Positions 47,741 through 60,689 are shown, counted from the first letter of the stretch. The stretch is DNA of 64,000 nt from Piper betle (GCA_033002965.1 JAURVB010014813.1:62001-126000), one strand, 5' to 3'. Numbers and translations are program-made. Notes: generated by a model from the letters alone, not told the origin.

Positions 47741-49558
47741 ATGACATCTAGAACAACAAATTGATCATCTATTATTTGTGTTCCATTGGCATTTGTTGCC
47801 TTTATCTGATAATTGTCTGCCACTTTTCGAGCCAGAGTAGTGGAGATGTTGGATGATGATGTAGGGTCGCTACACTTTTAATTTAATCCCAAAAGGTTAA
47901 CTTCATCCTTATTGCGTATTTTGCGTATTTTGCCAATTCCTAAAGTAAGACAAATCTTATTTTCATTCTTCCAGTTTTCTACTAGCTTGGGGTGTTTTAC
48001 ACATTGTATTAAACTATCAACTATCTCAACCATGGAACTGAGCATTTCACCTTCTTCCACCATGCTCCAAGAGAATTAAATTCGTGATTTTTGCAGTGCA
48101 GTTTGATAAATTGTTGTCCCCTTTTTTTAACATGATGAGCAGCTCACAGATTGGTGCACTGTAGCCTCACTACACCACATCACAGCAGTATTATAATATT
48201 TGTACGTATACGGGTGTGATAGTGTGCTGCCTTGATAAGGCATTGTCTTCCTGCTGTGCCATGCTATATTGCAATGTCACCTTCACAAGCCGTACGAGGC
48301 ACATGATCTGCCAGTAAAGAGCAGTCACCGTCCGTGCCAGCTAACCATAGTTGTGGGGCGAAGTCATCCCCATACACCAAACATGGTTGCCCAGCACTGA
48401 GATATCTCCAGTTCCACCAATATTATCTCCTCCTGGGCAATGAGCCCACCGTAAAACATGCCCGGCCAGTAATGGAAAGCTGCACACCTCAAAGGCTAGC
48501 TAGGTGACTCCCCACCAGACATAACTCCATCGCCTTTTTGGTGTCTGTGATGGCATCTTGGTACCCGAAAGCCTTTGTTTGTTCGACACCTCATCTCATT
48601 CCGGCAACATTGCTCGTGCGTTTGGGGTGGTCCTCTTAGCCCTTGGGAAAAGCTTTTTGCTGTTCTGTTATCCGTATTCCATTAAATATTGAGGAAGCTT
48701 GATGTGTCTGCATGAAACCAACCAGCAATGGTGGTCCTTTGCAGATTAAGAAGATATTAGTGGCGGTGGGGTTGTAATTTGTATGTTGTAATTGGGACTG
48801 GATTAGACCCAGGCCCAGAAAAAGTGTCTCGTCAATTGATACATAGGTTTGCCTGGTTGTGGCAGCTTTTGGCACATAAGGAGGGATGAATGATCTGATG
48901 TGGATAACACAAGTCATAGTTGATGGCGGCATCGACCTAATTAGTAGTGTGGTGCGTGCCATTAACATAAACCGGAATGGTGTCAAAGATAGGCGCAAAC
49001 AAGACGATACGGCATTATGGTAGGTGCAAGTTCATTCAACGTTAAGAAAGACGGATTTTGGTAACAGTTTTCTCAGAGCTTACATGTGTCTCTTTGCTAT
49101 CGATGCTAAAATGTGGCTGTCTATTGGTAGTAAGAGCTAATCACATCATCTAAGTCATTTTTAATTGCAATCAAGGAACTAATCTATCCTCCGGTAATTT
49201 TTTGTCAAGTTGAGGACCTCCGGACGATCCAAGTTATGATCTAGATTACCATCAAACAACTCATGCGACATGGAGAAACAAACACCAAGCAAACTCCATC
49301 AGCAGCACAGAAACAACATGAGCAGAAAAGGATCAAGCAACCACATGCTGTAACAGGAAGAACAAATAAACAATTCCACGCTCCCTTGATTAATATTTAT
49401 GAACGAGGCCGTGAACCTCAAACTGTACTACATACATTTCATCACAAGCTACAACAAACACAGTCTCAACTCTCCACTATAACGAGCCAATGCCAACAAT
49501 AGTAGAGTATATGTACAGAGCACACGAACGAGTAAGAGTAATATTAATATGAATGGGG
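47741..49558. other. Intergenic, no supported gene
   Basis: Minus ORFs 47878-48063 (61 aa) and 48636-48998 (120 aa) and plus ORF 49263-49502 (79 aa) were inspected; none shows a recognisable domain or a conserved start context. Base composition around 48200-48900 is closer to 45% GC than its surroundings, so an undetected exon or retro-fragment is possible. Confidence 0.45.
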
Positions 49559-49762
49559 TCACTGGAAGAGGACGAGCCTCCTGGAGCAGAGAGTGCAATA
49601 GTACTTTCTCTTGGTCTTGAAGCATAGAGGCAAGAAGCAGAGCCTCCACTGGCTCTCTACATCAACCGACTGCACCTTCCCTCCACAGTAAGGACAGTTC
49701 CCCGGCGCCTGCTGCCTGCCCAGCACCCGTTCCTCCTCATCGCACAAATACACCAAACACAT
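49559..49762 (-). CDS. Conserved 67-aa zinc-ribbon protein of plants
   Basis: A single-exon ORF, MCLVYLCDEEERVLGRQQ..., has a zinc ribbon formed by CPYCGGK (about residues 24-30) and YYCTLCSRR (about residues 55-63). Between them lie VESQWRLCFLPLCFKTK and a basic KRKYY run. Length, start and both Cys pairs match a small uncharacterised protein family I know from many angiosperms. Its biochemical role is not established. The frame is intact, with the stop at 49559. Confidence 0.8.
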   Translation of the reverse strand: MCLVYLCDEEERVLGRQQAPGNCPYCGGKVQSVDVESQWRLCFLPLCFKTKRKYYCTLCSRRLVLFQ

Positions 49763-51226
49763 CCTTGCTTCTGATCTCTTCCCCTGTTCTCAGCTCTCAG
49801 ACAAGTGATAACTTTGCTGATTGGAAGGATGAAAGCTTATCTATAAGAAAATGGATAACCGAGAATGGGTCTTATAAAGGAAGCAAGCAAGGTGGAAAGC
49901 TTGCGAGCCTGGTAAAAGAGATAATAATTAACAAAGGAATAGCTGGCACGTGTGGAGAAGGAATATTCCAACGTGACCGACGATGGCTTGCCGATGTCGG
50001 CGGCTTTACTTCTGGTCGGCTTGACAGGTCTCTGCTACGGTCTACCTGTTCTTCCCATCAGACTATTGTTCATGTTTTTATCGTGCTTTTTTTGGGTTTG
50101 CATTGATGGCTTGATAGAGAACATTGAAAACTGTAAACAAAGTTCAATGTTGTTTGTCGACTTCTAGTTAACGAGTTCCAAATGGAGGCTAGGATGATTG
50201 TGATAGAATGTAAAAGAAAGTTGGGGGTACAAAATGGCGGCGCAACTGGGAGAAGGGGAGAGTTCTACGCGGCTGGTGAGTTTGATTCGCTGAAGATGCT
50301 AATGTTGAAATGACATGCATAAAATATCAGTCATCCATGTTGAACCGAAATCAGATTTCGTTGCGTCCACCAATCAAATCCCGTGGCGCTCTGGGCATAG
50401 TTTTGCAAAAAAATTTTAAAAATCTAAAATTATTAAAATATCACAAAATTATATTAAAAAGGGTTACTTCTATAAAACCTGATTGATGGCCAGAGCCAGC
50501 CACCAAAATCTCCTCCCACCCGGTGAAATTTCGGTTCATCCATACTATAATATATGTGCGGGAGTTACTTCTTGCTTGTATTTTGATATACATAAAAGGC
50601 TAGCTAACAGAGAGGCAGCGTGGAAGAGAACATCAATTTGCCAGTCTGGTAAGATGGGTACCACAAAAATGGACGGCTACACTTCTACATTCGTTTGCAA
50701 GGTTGAGATACATAGTATAGTAGGACATGAATATAAAAAGCGACAGTCAAACCATTTAGAAATTGCTCCTGTGTCCTAAAGAAAATTAATTACCATAGGT
50801 TCCCACTGCAAACTGTTTCGTTCAGATTGTTTCAGTCGTTCACCAGTGAAGCTTCCTAAATAGATCAAAGAAATGAAAATCAGACAACTTCACACGTAAA
50901 AAAGACAGATGAAGTAGAAGTAAAACGCCAATAATACTGCTAAATTGACCTCTGCGCCGGAAGTACAGCCATTGGCATGCATATATATTAACTGCCAGTA
51001 TGACAGTATTTCTTGAGCAATTCCCGCAAATCACTTCAGTTCTCTGGACATCATATGGCCATAATGCTTAACCCTTATTATTTGAGGGAAGAAAGAAAAG
51101 GACAACCAATCCTTTTTATCACATCATTGAACAATATCTCATTCATTTGATTCAGACAAACAATCAATGAATGAAAACTCTGACTCCTATCTGAGGCTGA
51201 GCAAGTCATCTTCAAACCATCAAATT
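49763..51226. other. Intergenic, no supported gene
   Basis: Upstream of the zinc-ribbon gene and downstream of the uL18-like locus. ORFs at 49765-50106, 50483-50779 and 50840-51034 were checked and show no domain. Part of 49765-49900 probably holds the zinc-ribbon gene promoter. Confidence 0.5.
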
Positions 51227-52850
51227 TCAATCAAGGTACACTTTTACGTCAATCCCATTGTCTATAAGGGATTGAACAACCGCTCTTATTTTACCTTCAA
51301 ACTTGTCTCGTTCTCTTGGACTATAAGATGCCAGTATAAACATCCGACAAAATCCGACCAAACTGCCAAGCATGCAGGTATGTCTGCTCGAGATTTAAGC
51401 ATAGCTTTAATGTCTTTAGAGTTTGTGCCTGCTACAGCATCTTGCTTGCTTGTTTCCCTGTGAGTCGGGGATTTTGACACAAAACGTTTGCAGATGAATG
51501 CATCAAGTGTAAAAGGCTCCATATAAGCTATTGTTCTCTTCTTGAAAGAGATGTGCTTATGAGGGTTCTTCAATTTCTTCGCCTTCTCGTAAGTGTAGGG
51601 CGACTGTTATCATCATCCAAGAAATCCTCAACCACAAAGAAGCCTCTTGGAGCAGATACAACCTTAAATGAGCAAGATCAAACGGTCACCTTAAGACTAA
51701 TTAGAAGATACAAGAGTAAGCTCTAACTAATAGAATAAAATTTAGATTCGATCTTCTTCCTAACCAACTCTATCACATAAAAAAAATCAGGTAATGAAAC
51801 AGCCCACACAAAGAGGAAGAATTGGTTTACAATTAAAATGCAATTAAGGACTGCTTAAAGAGGAAGATCCACCAAAAAATCCACATTTTGAAACCCCAGG
51901 AATACCATCTATCATTATGGTGATATTATCGTCTATTGGCAGCTTGGAAGCTACAAGTTTGGATGTTTAGCATAGAAATATAGACTTCGGATGATAACCT
52001 GGTGCGTATCACAAACCTAGCAAGATCGAAAGGTACCATGGACGTCTTTCTTTCCATTCAAATTAGACACCAACATCCTCAAAATTCTCATCACATCAAG
52101 CAGTTCAAATTTTATGCAAATGTTGGAATTTTTCCTCCAACGCAAGCCAACAGATCACACCAAACAAACCATGGTCATATTACAAAAGGGACATCATTGA
52201 TAATTCATAATGGCAGTGCTAGGATTTTACCATCTACTTTTAATAAGGCAATAATCTTCACCATTTGTACACAATGTAGCATGGACAAGCAAGCACCTTT
52301 CCTTCATGGAAGCTACTCCAAGGCACATAGAAATGCGGCACACGCTTGTTGTGGGCAACAAAATAGCAGCTCCCTCTCAATACATCACTCCCCACCTTCT
52401 TCCACATTTCTACTCCACCCTAACATAAACAACACCAATAAGAAAGCCATTTCAGATGCCAAGACAAGCTACTTCAACCAAAACGCAGTTCAAAACAACG
52501 CAGATTGGGGTTTGACAGACGCCAAGTTTACCAATTTCCCGAAAGAACTGATGACACGGAACGGTGGCGACTTAGCAGAACGGAAATTTGCGAAGTATGA
52601 AAGTTCCCTTATTAAGCGTCTACTGTGCTGCTCCAAAACCAGCTATCCCTGATCGTAATGGCTCTTTGAGGGCGGATTGGTTGCCGCCGCCGCCGCCACC
52701 CGCCGCCGGTGCCGCCGGTGCCGCCGGTGCCGCCGGTGCCGCCGGTGCCGCCGGTGCCGCCGGTGCCGCCGGTGCCGCCGGTGCCGCCGGTGTTTGGTCG
52801 GAGAGTAGACGAAGAGGGCGAGTGGGGCGGATGGGGGTTAGGGCTCTATA
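51227..52850 (-). pseudogene. uL18-family (ribosomal L18p/L5e-like) gene with disrupted frame
   Basis: The 3' part (51227 to about 51665) matches a plant organellar-type L18p/L5e family protein: GFFVVEDFLDDD, YEKAKKLKNPHKH, YMEPFTLDAFI, VAGTNSKDIKAMLKSRADIP, and a C-terminal ASYSPRERDKFEGKIRAVVQ...VYLD followed by TGA at 51227. These blocks fall in different frames. Breaks lie near 51590 (after EDFLDDDNSR), near 51358 (after PACLA) and near 51330 (within VYT/ASYSP). About six residues expected between GRILS and DVYT are missing. A possible first exon lies at about 52620-52850 behind a promoter-like stretch with GGCCCAA and AAGCCCAA motifs. The small deletion plus several shifts favour a pseudogene. 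The exon 1 link is weak. Confidence 0.6.
52702..52791. repeat. 9-bp minisatellite (GCCGCCGGT) x10
   Basis: Ten consecutive perfect copies of GCCGCCGGT lie inside open frames on both strands (Ala-Pro-Ala on minus, Pro-Pro-Val on plus). It sits at the presumed 5' end of the uL18-like locus. No interruption is seen in the array. Confidence 0.95.
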
Positions 52851-52949
52851 GTACTGGGTCGGGTCCGGAAACCCGCATCCGACCCGTTTATGAAATGGCA
52901 TTGGGCTTGGGATGCATTTTTTGGGTTGGGCCTTAACCAAAATTATTTA

Positions 52950-54705
52950 GGCATATCATAAATGTCTAGATTTTAAAATTTTCTTTCAAAATAACCTAAT
53001 TTCTAAGCTCATATCACACATAACATTTTTAAAATTTTCATATCAATCATGAATAAATCTCATTATTTTTTATTTAATGACAAAAAATACTCATAAAAAT
53101 CTCTTTTTCATTCAAAACAAAAATGATAATAAATAGAAGTTATAATTTTTACTTATTTTATATATCAAAATAAAAAGATTGTTAACAATGAATAGATTTT
53201 AAAATTATTTTATTTTTTAGTTATAGTTCAAAATATAAAATTTTAGATTTTTTTTGAAATTTAATTGATTAAAATTCCAATAAAATGAAATAAAAAATAT
53301 ATATTTGGGTGATTTAAATTTTAATCTGAACTTATTATATTTTATTAAAAATAAAAAATTGTTTAAAATAATATATTTTAAATTTGGAGATTTTTTAAAA
53401 AACTGTAAATATCATTTGTCATATGGAATATAAGAAAAAATATGTTTAAGAAAATTTGAAGTAAAAAAAGGGTATTTATGTTAATAAAATAAAAATTTAT
53501 GAACCAAATATATTTAAAATATAAAAATTGGCTATATGAGAAGTAAGTATAAAAGATCTCGCTATATGTAAAATAAAAATATGATATGTGATTATATTTG
53601 ATAGAAGTTCAAACTTTTAGCTATTTGTCATATAAAACTTTAAAACATGTTATTTATGATATTTTCCCAAATTATTTCACGCATTATCTTCTAGCTAGTT
53701 ATGCCACAAGTTTTGGTCTTCATTTTATTATATTTTTAGCATTTAAGAAGTAAGAAAAATGCTCCGGCTCCTAAACAAATTTTGTATGATATCTTTGACA
53801 ATTATAGCATTGACAATATCTTAAAACTGAAAATTAATTATGAAAATATCGTAAAAAAAATTGGGTGAAAAAGTTAAACTTGTATTTAGTGCTATGATTA
53901 TTTGTAACTAAATTTCGACAAAAACAAACGATTTTAACTTGTATGTTTATTCTTAAAATAAGACAATGTGATAATGAGAACAAGAGTTTCTTTTCCATCG
54001 CAATTTTTTTATTGCTTGCATTTGTGATTGATTTAGCTGGAGGTTTAATGTTTTGGAAGCATTTATTTAGGGTGATTAGATGCTGATTGGTTTTTTCCCT
54101 TCAAGTAAGCAAATTTATTACTTCCAAAAATACAGGAAACAACTACGGCATTACCTAATCTTTTTTCCCAAGTAAAAACCGTAACTTAATGGACTCTAAA
54201 AACCTTAACAATCGTCTTCAACATCTCCCTGTTCTCCAAAGAACGGGGACTTGGTGAAGTACCTAATACATAGACTAGCCTGTTCGTCGCTTTTGCCGAT
54301 ATCTTGGTCAAACAGATAATGAGGTGAACCTTTTTCTTTCTTCTTTTATACGTAGTGCACACAAGCTTTTTAGCATATCACTCTGCAACCACTTCAAGTT
54401 TAAAATTTGGTACTTGGCACCTCTCACCTGCTTATGCTGTCCATAAAGATGAAATTATTGTTACATGTCTTGCATTTTCTGTGGACTCATCATTGACGAT
54501 CTTTAAATGATTACATATACGGGCATAAAGATGAAAATTCATATACTAAAAACGAAGGGGCAACTCGCCGGGCGCAATGAGCGGTTGCCCATAGCGTCTA
54601 ATAATTATTATTACGAAGCAAAGAAAACATAAGATATTGAAATAAGAAAATACATTTTTAGCTTGTAAGTCCGCACTCCTCAGTGATAACCTTAAAACTA
54701 GAATG
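52950..54705. other. Intergenic, very AT-rich
   Basis: About 1.75 kb of AT-rich sequence without an ORF worth calling. Nothing structured was seen except the (TA)n at its right end. Confidence 0.6.
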
Positions 54706-54725
54706 TATATATATATATATATATA
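54706..54725. repeat. (TA)n microsatellite, left border
   Basis: Ten TA units directly abut the left end of the TIR element at 54726. Confidence 0.9.
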
Positions 54726-55267
54726 GTTGTTTAGGTGTGCCAGGGGTAGGAAAAACTTCATGTCCCAAATTTTCATTTTGGCTATCTGATTATAAGTATA
54801 ACCCAAATCTATTGAATTTTTTTAAAAAGTAAATTTTAATCTGGCCATCTAATTACAAGGATGACTCAGATCTAATTTTCGGGCAATACTGTCGACGGCT
54901 ATTTTTGGCCGCCCCCTCCCCTGTCTGGGCAGCCGTAGACGCCCCCCTTTGTTCGATTGGCTATGGCTGCCCCCTCCCCCTCCCCCAACCTTGTCGTGGC
55001 TGGTCTTGGGGGAGGGCTAGCATCCGCAGCCAGCTAGGAGGGGAGGTGGTACATCTGTGGCCAGCCAAATTGGGGGAGGGGGTGGCCGATCGGCGGCTAC
55101 CCCCATTATTGCTCAAAGATTAGATTTAAATTGTCTTTGAAATCGGATGACCTACATCAAATTTTAATTTTTTTAAAATAATAATAAATCTAGGTCATCC
55201 TTATAATTAAACGGTTCTAATGAAAATTTGTGACAAAAATTTTCTTGCCCTTAGCAGAGAAAAGCAT

Positions 55268-55271
<4 letters not shown>
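54726..55271. mobile_element. Short TIR element inserted in (TA)n
   Basis: Both ends are inverted relatives over about 130-150 bases. The left reads GCCAGGGGTAGGAAAAACTT, and further in CAAATTTTCATT and GATTATAAG. The reverse complement of the right end reads GCTAAGGGCAAGAAAATTTT, CAAATTTTCATT and AATTATAAGGATGACC. Identity is about two thirds. The 546-bp element has a GC-rich core (54900-55100) and no ORF, and (TA)n sits on both sides. It is a non-autonomous DNA transposon of MULE-like or MITE type; the superfamily is not proven. Confidence 0.65.

Positions 55272-55304
<33 letters not shown>
55272..55304. repeat. (TA)n microsatellite, right border
   Basis: Sixteen TA units follow the right end of the TIR element. 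Confidence 0.9.
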
Positions 55305-55307
<3 letters not shown>

Positions 55308-55976
55308 AAGCATAGTTGAGATAGAAGTAGGCTAGACATTACTTAAAAAACAACAGGTATAAAAAAAGAGAGGAAGCAAATTTGTTGAGTCGAAGGTAGA
55401 TGGACTTCAATTTCCAGATCCTGCTTAATTGACCAAGTGATTACCATGCCAGCACGCCAACATGTTATTGGACGCAATGATTTCCGGACCAATAATTTCA
55501 GATGTTTTTGTATGGGCGTGTTCCAGCTCCGGAAAGCAATGGTGTACTACAAAGGCGACGTTTTTAGTGGAGGTTTTAGTAGGTCTAAAAATATAGCTTC
55601 AATGGTCATGAGTACACCTTTATCACCAATGAAAAATGCGGGGAGCCATCGATTGCATTGACTTCTGTCACAGTTCATTCGATAGGAAAAACATCAAATT
55701 TTTGTCTCAAATATCTAATATATATATATATATGCATGTATATCTGGCACATTTTTTTCTTACAACGAGATTTGGTTCATATTATAAGGTCCAATGAGAC
55801 GACGAGAACACCAAATTCATCTTTCATCCCAACGCTGCTAACAAAGATAAGTGGAAGAATTACGATTGAGCGCAAACAAAAGTATCCCATGAATGGCCAC
55901 CCATCCCAATTGTGCGACAAAGAACAAAAACCTGCAACAGACTTCACTACAATTTCCACAACTATCTTATAATAAT
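55305..55976. other. Intergenic and SMXL 3' region
   Basis: No gene is supported. The 3' untranslated region of the SMXL gene should lie just below 55977; ORFs at 55437-55661 and 55658-55972 have no domain. Confidence 0.55.
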
Positions 55977-58900
55977 CTAACTACATACATGCTCAATCTT
56001 AGTAGGTAGACTAGAATTAAGGAAACCAACATTGACGTCTCCTTCCTCTCCCTCCTTTGAACTAAGCCTAACAATTCCCTCCTTCCAATTCTCACCTTTG
56101 ATCGTCTCCAAGCTCGTTTGTAACACTTCCTTCAACCACTTGTCAAAATGGCTGTTGAGAAACCGAGTTGAACCTCTGCTCAACTCCTCCAAGGCCTTGT
56201 CATCCATCTCAAACCTCACTTTGGCGCCCAGTACTTCCTTGGCTACTTCTTCCATCTTGGTCCGGAATCTACCTTGAAAGTGGTGGAACTCTCTTGGGTT
56301 GTTGTCTAGGACAAGCCGGTGTTTGATGGACTGTAGAAAGCCTTGTAAGCGGTTGGTTGGGTTGATCTTGGATTCTTCAAAGTCGACTTCTGCTGTGATG
56401 TTGAGGTCGAGTGTCTTAAGACACCGGATAGATGCAGCTTGTTCTGTTTCATCATTCATCTTCCGCTGCTTGGGATTGTTTGGTGAATCCCAGTCGGCTT
56501 TTCTCTTGGTGGGTGATTCGGAAGACTCTTCTTCTGATTTTCCTTCTATAGATAGTTCCATCTTAACTACCGAATTGATTGCTTCTTTCTTCTGATCGCA
56601 TGTTTGTCCGGTAGTTACGATCAACACCCTGTGAAATGCTCTGTCTTCCATACCAGTTGAGTCTTGGAGCTTGTCATGTTCAAAGACTTCGGCCAAGATT
56701 TTGATGAAGTCGTCGTCTGCATGGTCGATTTCTTCAATCAACGCCACACTATTTCTCTCCTTTTTCATGGTCTCGGTGAAGGTTTCAACACTTGATAAGT
56801 CTTCTTTGGCATTCTTCAAGTTGATGTGAACTAGCTTACCCACAGAGCCAAAGACAGACTCCGCCACGGCTAGTGCCAGCCTCTTCTTTGCAATCCAATC
56901 ATTTCCATCGATCAACATCCAAGACCCCTCCTTCTCATTATTGGATTTGTGATCTAGCAATGAATCTAAAATGAATGGTATTTTCTCTGATTGCCATGGA
57001 ATGTTCTCCTGCAATACTCGGAACAAACCTTCATCTCCCACTTTTTCTCTGTTGGCCTCAGAGAGTGTGGTACACTCGGACAAAGGGGAGCTGCCCAGTT
57101 GAAGGGTAATCTTGGCTTCCTTTTGGTCAATTCCATTGGGAGAGTCACCTACATTGGATGACTGTAATGGTTTTCTGAGCTCACCAAAGAGAAGAGGATT
57201 GACCCCAAGCTTTGGAGCTGATTCTGTAGAGCTTGAGTTAGTCGAGTTTGCAGGCTGGTTTGATCTCATTATGGAGGACCACCATGGATAAACTGGAGGA
57301 TTGGATGGTTGACGCAAAACGGGGGATCCATTTTTTCGGTTTGGATGGTGTATACTTTGGCACAATCTGTTCCATTTCCTTCTCAGTTCAAGCAGTATCT
57401 CCTGAAATGGGATGAACAAGGTGATCAAATTTGTGTAATCTAAACTTGTTTCAATTAGTAGCTAAGATGTGTACTCACACTGTGACACTTCTCTGTTTTG
57501 AGGGGATTCATCCAATGGGGCAAATGGTTTGCACCCTTTGCATGGTTTACAGGTAAAGATCTTAGCCTATTGGACATGAAAACTCCCACTTCCTTTTCAT
57601 AGTTCACAGTGCACTCCCGGCAGCAATTGATTTTACACTCTTCTTCCTGAGTTTGATCGTTGACGACGGTCGAATCCAACATTTTAGATGGACTAAAAGA
57701 GTAAACACTTCTTAGATCCGCACCACTGAAAATTATTGATCAAGAACAACCTTTTTAATACAATTTTTTTGACATATCTAACGGACAAATGAACCACTAC
57801 ACTATGCATTATTGTAATTCTAAACTGATTTGCATATCTAAAACATAGAATTAATATTCTACTCCGGTGAATTCAGAAGGATATACCTTGCTGGTGAATG
57901 AAGGCTCAATCCAAGACCACCGCTAGGAATGGGCACTGCATGGAGAGACCATTGAATGTCTAATGGAGGGGTTCTCATCTGACATCTCATGTATGTTTGG
58001 TAGCTTGCTACTCCCAGCAACCACACTTTGCTGTTGAAGCAACTAAAATTAGACACCAATCTTCCAATCTCTGTGACAATGTGATCTATGGGGCTATATT
58101 TCACAACATTGCCATGATCTTCAACTGCCCATTTGAGATCCCCGGCGTAGATGATGGCCCCTCCTGTTGACACTAGGGAGCTCACCCTCCTCCTCAAATC
58201 TGTCACCTTCGACTCCACGTCCTCTCTTTTCATGAAGCTCAAAGAGAAGGAGGAAAGAGTGAACTTGATGAAGTGAACCGATTTCAGCTCCTGGGGGACT
58301 TCTCCCCTCTCCATCTTCTCCATCAACCGAGAAACCAAACGTTCAGAGACGGACAAAGAATCCGCAACAAGTATGGCGTTCCTCCTCTTCTTCCTCAACA
58401 ACACTTCCATGACCAGGCTCAAATCATCTTTACCGGTCTCTCTCGACTCTTCCATGAAATGGGTCGCCGAGCTCTGCTTCTTCTGTGAGTGGAAAAGAAG
58501 CGAGCTAGGCCAGAAGCTGGAATCTCCATCGTTCTCACCACAAGACGACGCAAACAGCGCCCCATGGCCAGATGTATAGAACGTGGGAGGGGGTGAAGTG
58601 TCCTCCAAGTTGTTCTTAACACAAGTGCTAGAAAACCCAGCTTCCATCATCACCCTACTCACACTCGGGTCATCCAAAATGGAGATGATAAGCTGCTCCA
58701 ACTCCACTTTGATAGCCAAGAGAGGCTGCTGCTGCTGCTGCTGCTCAATGCAGCCTCTCCTCTGATGCGCCTGAGCTCTCTTCAATGCGGCAATGAGAGC
58801 ATTGGACAGAGAAGGCTGGGAGTGGAGCAGGGGAGTTGGGATGGTGGGTAGCCGGTTGAGAGCGACGTTGAAGCAGAGCTCCAAAGCTCTGGATTGAAGA

Positions 58901-58978
58901 GGGTGGGAGAGGGAGTGTGGGTGGGATTTGAGGCAAGCCCTTCGGAGAAGGCTTGCTCTGGAGCTCAAGAGAGTGGCG

Positions 58979-59012
<34 letters not shown>

Positions 59013-59124
59013 TCCCCTTGGCTAGGCTCACCGAGTGCTTGAGCACCGAAGCAGCCTCCGATGTGAGGGTCTGCTGCACTGTGCAAGCTACTGTTCGCAT
59101 CACTCGCCCCCTCACCACCCCCAA
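55977..59124 (-). CDS. SMXL protein (SUPPRESSOR OF MAX2 1-LIKE, SMXL3/4/5-like)
   Basis: SMXLs are nuclear, ClpB-related repressors acting with TOPLESS; the SMXL3-5 clade works in phloem formation, the D53/SMXL6-8 clade in strigolactone signalling. The exons are 57887-59124, 57479-57692 and 55977-57401, all with consensus borders and in frame, giving 958 codons from the outer ATG. The ATG at 59100 ([17 protein letters not shown]) matches the family start and gives 950 aa, so it is preferred. The protein has a double Clp-N domain (about residues 10-180), a Gln run, a [15 protein letters not shown] segment, a degenerate AAA region ([17 protein letters not shown]) and an EAR motif LKTLDLNI near residue 810. 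The RGKT degron motif of D53/SMXL6-8 was not seen, favouring SMXL3-5. The gene is intact. Confidence 0.92.
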
Positions 59125-60419
59125 CTCCCCTTTGGAAGAAGCTATGTTCTTGCAATATACTGTGCTTGCAAAGTATCTCTTGGAAGCTCAATTTCTTGCT
59201 CAAGCTGCTACTTCTTCGTTCTTTGTTCCCACAAAGAAGAAGATAGAAGAGGTGGTAAAGAGTGTTTAGACTAGTGAGCAGCTAAATATAGTGTGGTGTG
59301 TGTGGAGTGTGGTGAAGTGGAGTGGTTCAAAATATTAGAAGCTCTTTGCCGCTCTACTCTCTACTCCTCTTTCTTCTCTTTAGTTGAAAACTCGTGTCAG
59401 TGCTTTTGCTTTGGCATGATTATAGTAATCCCAGCTCTAGAATTTTTCCTCAAGTTCTGGTTTTGGAGACTTTAGCTTTGTTTGCTATGATTCTGTGTGG
59501 CTTTAGCCAAAAAGAATGTAAAGCTGCCACCTACTTTTTCTAAGACACTTTCATTATCCGCCGTTCCTGACTTAAAATTTCTTCTCCTTGTACATATCTT
59601 TGTTGGATTTCATCCAGCTCCCTGTTTCTGGACACAGTGTCCTACCATATATACATGTATCCACGTTTATCGTTGTAGGCTCGCTGTACACTTGTTTGGG
59701 ATGTTAATTATGTGTACAATAAACTTGGTCCATTACTAATCATGTATTTTAGTAAGTGATTATTACTAGTCATGTATTTTAGTACGTTATTGTTAATTTA
59801 ATGAACGTCCAAATAGTTTGTGAAAACATAATGTAAGCATTTAGCATTAAAGAGTAGAGATTAATGTTTAAAAAATATAAACTTTTTGCGAGGTTAAAAA
59901 TATATTAAAAAAAGGAATGTCAGTGTTATCTAAAAATTCATTAGTGTGTGAATATCGATTGTTTACAAGGTTTTGGCGACTCAAATAACCTTTAATGTAC
60001 AATAGTCATTTTTTAAATCGAATATGGCTTACCAACATAACTGATCAACAGTTTTGAAGCCATTACACGTACTCATCTTAAAAAATTAAAAATCTAAATC
60101 AAAACGTTAATAAAATCTTAAGATCTAGCTCAACACATTGTTTTACTCATTTAAGAAATGAATACTGATTGACCATAGCACTACTTCGGCGAGTTATCAT
60201 CTATTGTCTGATATATTTACCCAAAAAACGAGTTAATTAATCTTATATATTTACTCAAGGGTACTGATCAATATATATTTATAAGGCAACGTATGGATCG
60301 GTACTTCACTGCCTCTTTCTGATTGAAAGATCAGTACACTTCCATTACAGTCGACCGTCTGAGAAGTGTCAAGCAGAATTGAATGGACTAGCTATAGTTT
60401 GATCAAATTATACATGGCA
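59125..60419. other. Intergenic, SMXL upstream region
   Basis: A CTATATTTA sequence near 59283-59291 on the minus strand could be the SMXL TATA box. The ORF track-length frames here (for example 59293-59475 and 59497-59739) carry no domain. From 59750 onward the DNA is AT-rich and unremarkable. Confidence 0.5.
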
Positions 60420-60689
60420 CTATTTGGAACTAATATTGCAGCTTGGACTCTTGAAACAAGTACTGTCAGTAACAACTACATGCTGCTTGTTTCTTGCAGA
60501 CGCCGAAGGACTAATATTCCTGTCATGTTGGAACGACATGAGAAAGACCCTTCTGAGATCGTATATATCGCATTCAACATTATGTTTCACGCCGGCACTC
60601 TCTAAATAATGCGCGAAGTGAATGGACTGCAGGTTCTGCTCGTCCAGATCTCGCTTGACAATCTGAGTCTCTGTAGATGAAGAGCTCAT
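60420..60689 (-). CDS. Hypothetical 89-aa protein or terminal exon
   Basis: An ORF beginning MSSSSTETQIVKRDLD has a codon composition more like coding DNA than its AT-rich surroundings (about 45% GC). No signal peptide, membrane segment or known motif is visible. It could be a small gene, the last exon of an unrecognised gene, or chance. I do not recognise it. Confidence 0.2.
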   Translation of the reverse strand: MSSSSTETQIVKRDLDEQNLQSIHFAHYLESAGVKHNVECDIYDLRRVFLMSFQHDRNISPSASARNKQHVVVTDSTCFKSPSCNISSK

